64,000 bases of DNA from Prorocentrum cordatum (lineage: Eukaryota; Sar; Dinophyceae; Prorocentrales; Prorocentraceae), in contig CAUYUJ010011581.1 of the NCBI GenBank assembly GCA_963575745.1, forward strand, positions 237,001 through 301,000, read 5' to 3'. The translations under genes were made by a program, and so were the position numbers. Under the pieces are notes generated by a model. The model was not told the origin of the DNA, searched no databases, and was given only the letters and a program-made list of their open reading frames with translations. Numbering within the stretch: the first letter of the stretch is position 1; every line of letters starts with the position of its first letter. This document shows, in pieces, positions 51,228-61,199 of this stretch.

Positions 51228-51828
51228 AAGGAATCGCTTGGCGTGTCAAACTTGTTTTCTATGTTGAACCTTTCTTCGGGTTCCCAGTGGCCTAACGTTT
51301 GGCCGCATGGGCGTTTCCAAAAGGCAGGGGACGTCGTTGGCTCGCCGTAGGCGCTTCCGATATACATACGTAAAGCTAGCGTGTGCATGTGTGACTACAT
51401 CATGTCTAGACGTTTTGCTTAACCCTGCCAGCCCATCCAGAAACGATGCCCAGGCGAGTTGCCCTGATCATGGGTGTGGAGGAGCACGCAATGTAACCAC
51501 GGGCTGGGGAAGCCGTCATATCCCAAGTGGGGGAGGATGGAGAAGGAATCGGAGGAGGAATCGGAGGAGGAGGAGGATCAGGATCGTGTTTTTGTTGTTG
51601 TTTCCCCCCTTCGGGGCCAGACCATAGTTGTACCGCCGGCTATGGCGTGCCCGTGGACGAGGCACTGGATCAGCCCGGGCTGCCGCCTCGCGGGCCTGCA
51701 CCCGTGCCTAAAAGGCACCGGTTTCTCCCTTCTGAGGGAGGGCGTCCCGTAAGGACTACCGCTGCGCCGCCTCGGGGGGCGCTGGAAGCGTGACGGCGCA
51801 AAAGAAAGGTCAACGAAGGGAGGAAAGA
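51228..51828. other. No recognisable gene
   Basis: Spacer with a short GGA run at 51547-51582. Confidence 0.45.
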
Positions 51829-51975
51829 GGTACCCATACCGCTGCCCTTCCCTCGTGTTCACCTTTTCGGGCCTCTTGGGAGGCCCTCTTCGCCCCCGCT
51901 GGGCTTCGAAATCCTTGTGAGAACGCACCCGGGATCAAGTCCAGGGAGTAGCGATATCGTCATCTTTCGGATTCC
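51829..51975 (+). repeat. Family D fold-back repeat
   Basis: It starts GGTACCCATACCGCTGCCC and carries GCCTCTTGGGAGGCCCTC, GAACGCACCCGGGA and GTCCAGGGAGTAGCGATATC. Ends are partly inverted. Confidence 0.7.
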
Positions 51976-53149
51976 CTAGGTCAGCGGCCCCTCTGCGAGA
52001 GGTCGCTGTGACAATAGCAGTATCACGATAGTGCGGAGACAAGCCATCGCAAATCCTCCGCAGGGTGGTGTGGGCTCCAGCGAGCCTATGTTGCTGGCAA
52101 TCCTTGCCGAGCAGATGGCAGCGGCTGGAAGTGTATGCACCGCACACAACACGGAAAAACAGCGTTTTCTCCTCCGCTCAGCGCTGCACACTGCAGTGTG
52201 CAAGGGTGTGGCCGAGGGAGAGGTCGACAGTCATTCGCCACGTCTTATTCATGCCATTGCAGCCACGCATGGGTCGGGTCGGGGGATCGGTACTGAGGTA
52301 GAGGCAACGAACGCAGCGTGACCTACGTAATTCCAGGTTCTGCCACGCATGCCATCTCCAAGATTTGCGAAACTTTGCCTTAGGACCCGCACTCGACCCG
52401 CACTCGAAGCTATCCTGGGAAATAAGAGCTAAGACGTTCCGTAGAGGCCGCGCAATGGTCTGTAGCTTAGCAAACGTCCCGTCCACGTCCTGAAGCTCAT
52501 GGGTAGAGGTTTGGAGGTTGTCGAGGAGAGCTCTCTTGTCCTGGGCATCCGCATACCAATTTCCCAAGCTGGTTGTCTTCTCATTATCGGGAAGCTCATC
52601 GATGATCTTCATTGTCGGTATGCGAGTGCGCGGGTGTGTGCTGCACGGAAGAGACGTGGCCACGGTTTTTGTGAAGCAGCGTTCCGCGCCGAAGGCCAGC
52701 ACACCGATGTCTATGCAAGACTGGATGTTCAGGGCTAGCATTGCAGAGCTTCACGACCGTCATGCTGTCCCCGTACTTGGACCCCCCGTACACCTGGAAC
52801 ATAGGAAGGAACGCCATCGCCAGATGATCAGCAGCCTGGGAGGTTTGAGGGAGGACATGGAGAACGGTCCCAAGCAACACTCATCACCGCCCTCACCCAA
52901 GAAGATCCAAGAGTACGAAGCCCGCGAAAGCTCTCTGATGGAGTGTCGTTTCGCCGATTCATCCACACACACACACACGTCTTGAAGAGCGATCGACCCC
53001 CAAGGAGCCTTAGCCCCCGCAGCATCAAGCAGGGTGGGGTTCGGGTTACTAGCAGCGGGAGGCCAGGAGCATGAAGGGTGATCCGATTTCAGCTCGTCGT
53101 AAAAAGTCCGATCTTTACAATCGAGAGCATCGTCATGCCAGTTAAGATG
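51976..53149. other. No supported gene; minus frame at 52178-52741
   Basis: The minus frame of 188 codons has a balanced composition (KIIDELPDNEKT, GNWYADAQDKR, LISQDSFECGSS), lies downstream of the decayed LINE on the same strand, and could be its tail or an unrelated exon. I do not recognise it. A second minus frame at 52760-53290 is similar in style. A short CA run lies at 52965-52978. Confidence 0.3.
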
Positions 53150-55590
53150 CTCATCACCCGAAGCAGCGGCACGCGTTTGTGCAGCTTCGGGGTGCATGCA
53201 GCGCCAAGCTCGGTGACGGGGACGATCGGGGAGTCCACTGAGCCGGCACTTGCGGCCCGCGAGAGTTGCGCCGCGTGACCTTATCATCAAACGGACCAGT
53301 GCTCCACATGTGACAGCGCTCCCTCATGGTATAGTGGGGAGCCGAGGGGGAGCCGAGGGCAGTCCAAACGATACTCGCCCCATGAATGGCAGGGGCGAGG
53401 GCGGGTCTCCACATGGGGACCCCAAAACTCGTGAGCTCAGCCTGGAGCGAGCAACACTGATGACGGGGGGGCTCGCAAGCAAGTGAAGCACGACGAGCCG
53501 GTTGGAGCTCGAAATCACTCATGCCGACCACTGCCGGTCCAACGTGGGCCGCAGGCAAAACCCCCGCAACATAGATGTTTCCGATTCTATCCGATGGCCG
53601 AGGAAGCCGATGCCTATGACGCTGAAGGACACGATGTCGACGATGCATGTTCCTCAAACGAGCACGATGCTTCCAAAGAGCCCGTCGGCTTCCTCGACGC
53701 TGACCACCAAATCCCGGGCCGAGGGGGACGACGCTGTTGGTGACCTGGCCAGCCATGTACCCCAAGAGGCGAGCTCTCGTTCGCAAGAGGCATGCTGCTA
53801 GCGAAAGTGCTGACGTTGTCAGGGTGGATCGCCACCTTGAGCTCATCACGGGAAATGATAAAAAGGGAGCCGCCGCAGCTCTCGAGAGACGGTCCAAGAG
53901 TTGCAGCTCGGTTCCCTCGGCGGTGACGCTGTCGTCATCCACGTCGGAAGAGAGCGCCACGTCACGGTGCTCAATTACAAATCTGTCGAAGGCTCCTATA
54001 TTGTAGACTTTTACGAATCTATCGTTGAGTATGTTCCCCGCGGGTAAGCCAGGACAGGCAAACAATGGCAGGGTCTCCTAGTGGGCCTCCAACCGAAGCA
54101 AGCGAGGGCCGCGCCAGTAGCTGCACGTCGTTTCGGCAATCGCCTGATCGAGATCGTGATCCAGGGCACGCGCTGGCGGAGAAGGACCAGGTCGAACGAC
54201 CTCATAATATTAGGTATCATCCCACATGAGGCCCCCGGATGCTTTATCTTCTTGGCGCGCCACGTCACTCCTCACGGCCTGATGCCACGCTGCATCCTCA
54301 GCACTGCGCCTTGGCGCAAACAGGCCCAATACCTACGAGCGTACCTCTAATTGTAGCCGAGAGCGAAAGGCCGCCGCAATCGCTCGCAAGCGCGCACGGG
54401 GCCAGCACGGAGGAGAATAGGTCGGAGCCTTCTTTGGGGTTCTCGAGCAAGGGGAACAAGGGCCAGAACGATTGCTCGAGAAAGAGGCCCAAGCAACTGA
54501 TGGCCTGCACAAAGTCCGCGAACGTTTCAAGGGCCGCATCCGACACAAGGCTGGGTTGACGAGGGTGGATGCCGTCGAGGCTCTGGGAGGTGAGGTGGGA
54601 GAAGCTGTGGGGAAGCACACCGAAGAGTTCGGCCACCGGCGGCCTGGGCAAGGGGCACCTGTCAGGAACGCAAGCTTCAGGGGGGGGGGATGTGAGACGC
54701 ATGCCAAAACGTAGCGAGCCCATCACCCGCCTGTCGAGGGAGGGCCCGAGGGTCCTTGGAAAAACTGTTTGGGTGGGTCTGGGTCTGGACGACCGTGGGT
54801 GTCCATTTAGCTTTGAGCTTAGTGAATCGATGCGTAGCCCTGCCCCCCCTGTAAAGCGTTATCATACCATTCATCCCAAACTAGCCTGTTGCTGCTTGTC
54901 GGTGGCCTTCTTGGCCTCCTAGAGCTCGCCCTCCCACGAACTGAAACATTCATAGCACTCGTTGCGCCAATAGGTTTGTGAGTTTGACGACGGGAACCGT
55001 CTGGCCAGCATTCTCGCTTGAGAAGCAGTCGCGTCGAGACGGATGCTGAGCCTTTCACCTAGGCAAGGGGAACGAGCAGCTGCTGGACCTTGAGCTGAAC
55101 ATCAATACTATATCGGTCACTGGGCATGATCGATCAGGTCGGGATCGTCACTAGCTGTCTGGAGCCTGCCAGAGGCTCCGATCGGTTCCGAAAGTTGCTG
55201 AGCGAGCCAGAACCAAGCACGCTGGACCTTCTGAGCTTCCAAGGTTCTGGGTTTGGCCAAGACCAGGACCCATCGTAGTTTGATGAGATCATCCTTGAGT
55301 CCTTTTCTGGCTTGACGGTCGCACCCGTGAAATGTTCGAGTTTGTTCTCGAACGTGTTAGCGAAATAGCGCCATGCCATCGTGAGCAGCTCCCACGCCTG
55401 GTCGACTGGCTTCGATAGCGCTGACTCCGCAGCCGTCTCGACCACAGAGCGTGCGACGCGCCAGCCCTGAGGCGATGGCATCGGTCCTAGAGGAAGGGGT
55501 GTTGTAGCAGATACGCGCGCTGGTAGCATCGAGCGGCGTCGGGCTTCAAACTGGCAGCGCCACGCCGGTGTGGCCTGTGGATCCATTGGA
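53150..55590 (-). mobile_element. Decayed LINE-type retrotransposon, minus strand
   Basis: Coding similarity runs from about 55590 down to at least 53290 and is broken by many frame changes and stops, so the insertion is old. Its upstream edge lies next to a GGA microsatellite at 55625-55770. The 3' part beyond the linker is unclear; I cannot find an RNase H domain below 53290. No target-site duplication was found. Confidence 0.7.
53290..55586 (-). pseudogene. LINE reverse transcriptase pseudogene
   Basis: Reading the minus strand, segments in different frames line up with the order seen in dinoflagellate LINE polyproteins. Near 55.3 kb: KGLKDDLIKLRWVL and LEAQKVQRAW. Near 54.83 kb: FTKLKAKWTPTVVQ. 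At 54.67-54.45 kb: SQSLDGIHPRQ and SDAALETFADF. At 54.30-54.20 kb: EDAAWHQAVRSDVARQ and GGLMWDDT, then an in-frame TAA (complement of 54210-54212) and YYE. At 54.01-53.91 kb: FVIEHRDVAL, then DVDDDSVTAEGTE, which occupies the place of the catalytic Y-x-D-D box but lacks its first aromatic residue. At 53.84 kb in another frame: AIHPDNVSTFASSM. At 53585-53358: IYVAGVLPAA and GMSDFEL..ARR, the linker. At least five frame changes make it non-functional. Confidence 0.75.
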
Positions 55591-55624
55591 CATCAGCCTG
55601 GATGTTTTCACAGGCCCGAGCGGA

Positions 55625-55772
55625 ACACGTGACAGGAGGAGAAGGAGGATCAGGAGGAGAAGGAGGAGGAGGATGACGGTGAGAGGGAGGGGCAGGAGGA
55701 AGGAGGGAGGAAGAGAAACAGACGGAGGAGGAGGAGGAGGAGGAGGAGGAGGAGGAGGAGGTGGAGGGCGAG
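55625..55772. repeat. GGA microsatellite, interrupted
   Basis: GGA triplets with many AGG/GAT substitutions, purer at 55724-55765. Confidence 0.9.
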
Positions 55773-55839
55773 CAGAATGGCCAGAGGCTTATTGGATGCG
55801 TCTCGGAGTACCATCGGATGTTTCTTGAGATGTTTTGAA

Positions 55840-56045
55840 AGTTTATTTGGGTCTTCTTGGGGCGTCTTGGGGGCCTCTGGGTGGTCCAGGGGGCCTGTTG
55901 GAGCGTATTGGGTGCCTCCGGGTGGGGAGCCTTTTGGGGCATTTTGGGGTTCTCTCTTTCGGAGCCTTTTAGGACCTCTTGGGGACCTTGGGGCTCTCTT
56001 GGGAGCCTTTGGGGCTATCTTGGGGCCCTCTTGGAGGAGTTCGGT
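55840..56045. repeat. CTTGGGGC-type degenerate repeat
   Basis: TCTTCTTGGGGCGTCTTGGG, CTCTTGGGGACCTTGGGGC and CTCTCTTGGGAGCC mark another block of this class. Confidence 0.65.
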
Positions 56046-57509
56046 CAAAGAAGGGGGGGTACACTAGGTCACCTCAGGTGGCCGAAATAGGCCCCTAAGC
56101 TTTGTAAGATCAGTGACTTATGATTTGTGCCTTCTCGCCGATGTCATGTTGGACGCTCCAACGCCTCGCGGGGCGCCCCAGTCCAGGTCTAGGAGGAGAG
56201 GGGGTCGGGGAAGGGGGCAGACCAGCCCCTCCCCGAAGGGGAAGAAGGGGGGGGTGGCAGAAGGGGCGCCCCAAACACGCACGCCCCAGAGTGCTGGTGG
56301 GCTCTCGCGAGGGCCCGAAGCCCCAAATACGACAAGACGTCGGAGGTCCCCGAGGGGAGGAGGAGGAGGAGGAGGAGGAGGAGGAGGAGGAGGAGGAGGA
56401 GGAGGAGGTCCCCGGCCCGGGGCGCGCCGCCCCCTGCCCTGCCCTGCCCTCGAGGGCGAGGAGGCCCGCCCTGCGACTGTCCCGCGGTGGGCAGCGCGTC
56501 GACCTTCCCCCGCCCCTCCTCCAGTGGGAGGAGGAGGAGGAGGAGGAGGAGGAGGAGGAGGAGGAGGAGGAGGAAGAGGAGGAAGTGGAGGCAGGAGGGA
56601 GGGAGGAGATCCCTCAGCTTATGCTGGAGGGCGGGGCAGAGTCTCGTTTGGGAAGTCCTTTTTCCCACCGCGTCGGAGCTGGCATCTTGTGCTGGACGTG
56701 CATCACCCTCGTGTCTGGCGGCCGCGTGCTGCAGAGCGGGACGTGGTGCGCCAAGGGCCCAGAGGACCTCGAGGAGGATGGGGCGTTGCGGTGCTCCTGG
56801 CGCTCAGCGGCCGTCGTTCCTCGTCGTCGCCGTGCTCCTGGCGGTCCGTGGGTGGCGGCCCCGGGCGTGCGGACAGACCGCTCCGCCGCGGGAAGGAGAG
56901 GGAGGGGGCGCGGGAGGAGGAGGAGGAGGAGGAGATGCGGAGGGAGGTCGGAGGGGGCCGAGGTGTGCCCCGTGTCGTCTGGTCGGCCAGGGAGCCGAGG
57001 AGCTCGGCGAAGGAATTCGGTGTGCAGGCGCTCCAGCTGTCCCACAGCGTGGGCAAGCGGGGCGTTTGTACACCGAGCTCCTCGGTCGACCAAACGGCGC
57101 GGTGTACACATGAAGCCCTTCACAGAGAAGGAGGTGGAGACGAAGAAGAAGAAGCAGGAGTATGAGTCGCTGCGCCGTTTGTTCCGACGCGCGGCCTTAC
57201 GTCTTGGGGAGGGCGCCTCGGCCACCAGGGCAAACGCCGCCTCGGACGCGGTGGGTTTGCCGGGTTCGCCGCCGTTCTGGCGTCGTCTACTTGGGCGCAG
57301 GGCTTGCCGTGCGTTCGCCGTGGTGTCGGGGTCGCCCCTGTGGGCGCGTCGAGAACAAACGGCGCGGCGCAATACACCAAAAGACGACGGCCAAGCCTTT
57401 ACAGCAGCGCTGCCCGAGCCCGCACGGCCTCAGCTCTGCCTGCTGCTGCGGCGGCCCGGGGGGAAGATCATTCGGCACACTGGCGTCTATACGCCGCACC
57501 ATTCTCTGA
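56046..57509. other. No supported gene; GGA runs
   Basis: GGA microsatellites lie at 56357-56408 and 56527-56592, with shorter ones near 56920. A 594-codon plus frame crosses the whole stretch, but it is carried by GGA repeats and GC-rich DNA, and I see no domain in it. From 57111 it contains KEVETKKKKQEYESL, which might be an exon, without further support. Confidence 0.45.
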
Positions 57510-57670
57510 GATCTGGCGCCACGAAGACATGCAATCTTTCGGCGGCATTCGTCGAGCCAGATCGATCCGTGCTGGTCCCAGGGCCCGAAGAAAGGCAGAA
57601 TTGCCTGTTGCGACAAAAATGCGACGCCAGGATCTCTGGGCACGTAGGTACGCGGGACCATTGCCCGACG
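57510..57670 (+). repeat. Dispersed repeat shared with 7.4-7.6 kb
   Basis: GATCTGGCGCCACGAAG, ATGCAATCTTTCGGCGG, CGAGCCAGATCGATCCGTG, TTGCCTGTTGCGACAAAA and GCGACGCCAGGATCTC parallel 7435-7620. Confidence 0.5.
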
Positions 57671-57850
57671 AACCGAAGAAGGAGCATCAGGAGGAGTAGA
57701 CCCTCCCACCGCACACTTGCGCTCACGTCTGCACGCGCCCGGCGCGAGCGGGGCGCTTTATCCACAGATGGCCCCTGTGCGCCATCATCGCGCTTGGCAA
57801 GGGCCACCCAAAGCCCAAGGATGTTGCACAGTTGGTGGCGCGCATACGGT
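57671..57850. other. Spacer
   Basis: No motif was recognised. Confidence 0.4.
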
Positions 57851-58008
57851 TCAGTCGGGCGTGTCCCTCTACAGGAGGGATATCCAAAATTAGTTAAAAC
57901 ATAGTCGGGGGACGATTCTGTTGTATTTTGGAATGTTCTTTTACATGTTTTGAATACTTTTCTGGGGTTCGTCCAAAATCTGCCTGTAGGGGGACACGCC
58001 CGACCTAA
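57851..58008 (+). mobile_element. MITE K, copy 2
   Basis: The left arm TCAGTCGGGCGTGTCCCTCT (then ACAGGAGGGAT) is inverted against the right arm (CTGCCTGTAGGGGGACACGC, then CCGACCTAA). The A+T-rich core holds GGGGGACGATTCTG. The left outermost bases are altered relative to the other copies. Confidence 0.85.
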
Positions 58009-58154
58009 CCTTAGGTCATTCCATGGTTGCTCCTCTAGCCCTCCTCGTTCACCAAGGCCCTTCTGGTGCCACAGCGGGGCTTAGTTCCTTATCTAGCGTC
58101 CCTCAATTGCAGCAGCTTGGCTGGAAGTCCTCCCAGCCTCTATCGAAGAAGCAA
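58009..58154. other. Spacer between inverted-repeat elements
   Basis: A short plus frame (MVAPLALLVHQGPSG) is open but unrecognised. Confidence 0.35.
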
Positions 58155-58348
58155 ATCTGCATAAACGTAACTTTTGGTGCTCGGCGCGAATTTCTTGGAT
58201 CCGCGACGGACCCCCCCCCCGCGGCGCCTCCGGCGCCGCCCCCGGCGCGCTCCGCGCGCCAGGGAGGGGGCTCCACGCGCCAGGAGGGGGGTCGAGCGCA
58301 GATCCGAGAAATTCGCGCGGAGCGCCAAAAGTGAATGCTTATGCCGTT
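58155..58348. mobile_element. Fold-back element family F, copy 2
   Basis: The left arm (CTGCATAAACGTAACTTTTG, GTGCTCGGCGCGAATTTCTT) and right arm (complement of GGCATAAGCATTCACTTTTG, GCGCTCCGCGCGAATTTCTC) pair over about 50 bp around a GC-rich centre. Just beyond lies a pyrimidine tract ending in TTCTCTTCTAG, which looks like a 3' splice site; I cannot find the exons that would prove an intron. Confidence 0.7.
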
Positions 58349-58393
58349 GTTCTTTTTTTCTCTTCTAGGAGGCCGTCTGAGGAACGCCCAGAT

Positions 58394-58552
58394 TTAAGTC
58401 GGGCTTATCCCTCTACAGGAGGAATATTCAAAAATAGCCCAGGAATAGTCCGGGGACGATTCTTCAGTATGTTCGACCATTTTGTTAAGTTTTTGTTGTT
58501 TCATACTTTTGTGCGACATCCGCCTGTAGGGGGGGGGACACGCCCGACCTAA
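58394..58552 (+). mobile_element. MITE K, copy 3
   Basis: The ends are TTAAGTCGGGCTTATCCCTC and the inverted (GACACGCCCGACCTAA). It is the copy whose outermost bases are most symmetrical (TTAAG...CCTAA). The core has GGGGACGATTCTTC. Confidence 0.85.
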
Positions 58553-58694
58553 GCCACGGGGTGCCTCTCAGAAGGCCCAGGCCTTCGAGAAGCCGCCCCC
58601 CCGCGCCCCAGGGCCCCCCCCCCCTCGCGCCGGCCCCCATGCTTCTCTGTGCGCGCCGCCCGCCCCCTTTGCGAGCGCGCCGCCGCTGTACGCG
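58553..58694. other. GC-rich spacer between MITE copies
   Basis: No motif was recognised. Confidence 0.4.
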
Positions 58695-58843
58695 TAAGTC
58701 GGGCGTGTCCCTCTGCAGGAGGAAGGTCCAAGAGTGGTCAAGAAACTGTATGAAGACGATGTTCCGACTTCCTGGCATGTTCCTGCATTATTTCTTGAGT
58801 TGTTCGTCCAGAGTCCCCCTGTAGGGGGACATGCCCGACCTAA
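58695..58843 (+). mobile_element. MITE K, copy 4
   Basis: The ends are TAAGTCGGGCGTGTCCCTCT and the inverted (GGGGGACATGCCCGACCTAA). The core has diverged most (GAAGACGATGTTCC replaces GGGGACGATT). Confidence 0.85.
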
Positions 58844-58883
58844 CCGTACGCCCTCGTGGCCTCGGCCAGTACAGTGGGGGCCC

Positions 58884-59066
58884 ATGCAAAGAAACACCCT
58901 GCCTGTCTCCAGGGTGCACCGGGTTTCTTGGGTTTCGGTGGTTTTGCCATGGACAGCGTGAAGCTCCCACGCCAAGAATCGATGGGCGCCCTGGGGTCTC
59001 GGGGTTGGGTCTCTTGTGGAAGGTTTCTTGTGGACTGGCCTCCGCTGTATCCCATCCTCGGCCACG
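58884..59066 (+). repeat. Dispersed repeat family G, copy 2
   Basis: Shared with 9466-9642 in the same orientation (ACACCCTGCCTGTCTCCAGG, TTTCTTGGGTTTCGG, GGTCTCTTGTGGAAGG, TTTCTTGTGGACTGGCC). The frame across it is not shared intact, so it is not a protein repeat. Confidence 0.75.
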
Positions 59067-59780
59067 GATCGGCGACAGTCGGACCGAGGTATCAGATCGA
59101 GGTCGGTTCGAGGAGGGAACCCTCGTGTTCTTCGCGTCTGCTGGATGTTCTCGTGCATCCTGGGGAGGGCACCCCCTTGGATGTTCTGCTTTTGTTTTGG
59201 CTGGCGGAGGGCCTCATGTTCCGGAAGGATGTGTTTGTGGCCGAGCGGTTCCGGGGCGTTGCCCCCTGCTGGCCTTGATGTGAGGCCCCTTCTTCTGCCC
59301 CCCTCTCGTTGATTCAAGCTGTGCGCGGCCCGCTTAGCTTCGGCCGGAAGAGGTGCGCTCTCGACCCGCGGATCCACAAAAGTGCTTGTGGCCGAGGGCC
59401 CACCGTAGGCGTGGTGCGGCTGTACACGCGCATGCTGCGCTCATCTCCTCGTGGGCGAAGAGCGGGCCCGAGTCCACGACCTCGCGGGCCGGGCCTCTGG
59501 GCCGCGACCCCGTGGCCCCGGGGGGGGTGTTCTCTTTTTGTCGCGGGCGCCCTGCGCAGAACGCATCCCCGCGAGGGCCCCTCCACGGGAGGGAGCTCCA
59601 GAACCTATTAGGGCCCCAGGCCCCCGACGTCTCGATCGTCTCACCGCGTCGAGGCCGAAAATAACGACACATTGCCGCCTCCGCCGCCGCCGGGGCTCGA
59701 GATATGGCGCCCTCCTCCGCGGTGGCTGGCCGCGGGCAGCGCTGGCGCGCGGCGAGGCCGTCCTGCGGCGCGCGCCATTG
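59067..59780. other. No recognisable gene
   Basis: GC-rich spacer. No motif was recognised. Confidence 0.45.
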
Positions 59781-59784
59781 GACA

Positions 59785-59930
59785 GGTGTGCGGGTGTGTG
59801 TGTGTGTGTGCGTGTGCGTGTGTGCGTGTGTGTGTGTGTGTGTGCGTGTGTGCGTGTGTGCGTGTGTGCGTGTGTGCGTGTGTGTGTGCGTGTGTGTGTG
59901 TGTGTGTCTGTGTGTGTGTTTGTGCTCAGG
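59785..59930. repeat. GT microsatellite with GC phases
   Basis: GTGTGTGCGTGTG units for about 140 bp. Confidence 0.95.
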
Positions 59931-59939
59931 GTAGGCAAA

Positions 59940-60083
59940 GGTACCCATACCGCTACCCTTCCCTCGTTTTCCCTTTTGTGGGGGTCTCCTGGGAGGCCCT
60001 CGTTGCCACTGCTGGATTCGCCCCGAAATCCTTGGTCAAAGCGCACCCCGGGAGAGGTCCGGGGGATAGCGGTAGCGGTGCCT
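59940..60083 (+). repeat. Family D fold-back repeat, best copy
   Basis: The left end GGTACCCATACCGCTACCC faces the right end GGATAGCGGTAGCGGTGCC, an imperfect inverted repeat. The centre has CTCCTGGGAGGCCCTCGT, GCCACTGCTGGATTCG and GCGCACCCCGGGAGAGGTCC. About 145 bp, non-coding. Confidence 0.75.
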
Positions 60084-60199
60084 GTTGGTTTCCCCACGTG
60101 TGTGTGGGTGCACCTCGTGTTTGACCGCGATCTCCTGGTGCATTCGCACGCCTCTTGCGCTCGCGCACAAGGGTTTCACGTCATGCTCGAGCGTGGCTT

Positions 60200-61150
60200 T
60201 TCTCGCCCCCCCCGGGTAAGGTCGCTCGGTGTGCGGGTGTGGGCTGTTTTGCGTGCGGGTGTGGGTTGCTTTTGTGGGCGGGGTGCGGATTGTTGGTAGT
60301 GTTGGGGTACGTCTTGTGGAGTGTGCGGATGTGTCTTGTGCAGTGCCTGCACGGGCTGTTTATCGTGCGGGTGTGAATCTGTTGGTTCTGCTTCGGGTCG
60401 TTGCGAGTGCGGGTGTGGATTGATGAGGGATCGGGTGTGGATTAATTGATGTGGGTGTGGAATGTTTGGTATGCGTGTGGATTGTTTAGTTTACGGGTGT
60501 TCATTGTGTGAATGTGCGGGTTTAGATTGTTTGGTGTGCGTGTGGATCGTCGTGTGCCCGTTTATGTTGTTCGATGTGTGGACGTTGGTCGTTTAGTGTG
60601 TTTGTGTGGATTATTTGGTGTGCGGATGTGGACTGATTAGTGTGCGGTTGCTTAGTATGCAGGTTTGGATTGTTCAGTGTGCGGACGTGCATTGTTCAGT
60701 GCGCGTGCGGAACAGTTTTTGCGGGGTGTGCATTATTCTTTTATGTGTATGGAGTGTTTAGCGCCTGTGTGGATGTTTCGTATGCTGGCGTGGATTGTCT
60801 AGTGTGTGGGCGTGGATTGTTTAGCGTGCGGGTCAAGACTGTTTGGCGTGCGGGTGTGGATTGTTGAGTGTTCGGGTGTAGGTCGTTCAGTGTGTGGATG
60901 TAGATGGCTTGCGTTGTGCGGGTGTGGATTGTTTAGTGTTGGGCTGGCTTGCTCAGTGCGAAATGGTGGACTGTTTAGTGCGCGTGTCTGGATGGTTTAG
61001 TGTGCGTGCGGATTGCGCAGTGTGTTTGGTGACTTTGCTGGTGTGCGTGTGGATTGTTCGATTGCGTGTGAGTGGTTTCGTGTGCGGGTGTGGATTGCTC
61101 AGTATGCGTGTGAAGTTTTTAACGTACGTGTGGGTGACTGGTGTGGAAGA
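60200..61150 (+). repeat. GTGTGGATTGTTTAGTGTGC minisatellite, forward block
   Basis: A degenerate unit of about 25-30 bp (GTGCGGGTGTGGATTG, TTTAGTGTGC) recurs for 950 bp. Cys/Val/Trp-rich plus frames result and are not genes. Confidence 0.85.
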
Positions 61151-61199
61151 TGACAGTGGTCACAAGCGTTAATCAACAGCACAGATACATGAACGAACC

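Noticed and set aside
56120-57904. 594-codon plus frame
   Set aside because: Carried by GGA arrays and GC-rich DNA with an overlapping 350-codon frame in another phase; no motif.
59704-61172. Cys/Val-rich frames
   Set aside because: They are translations of the GT microsatellite and the GTGTGGATTG minisatellite.
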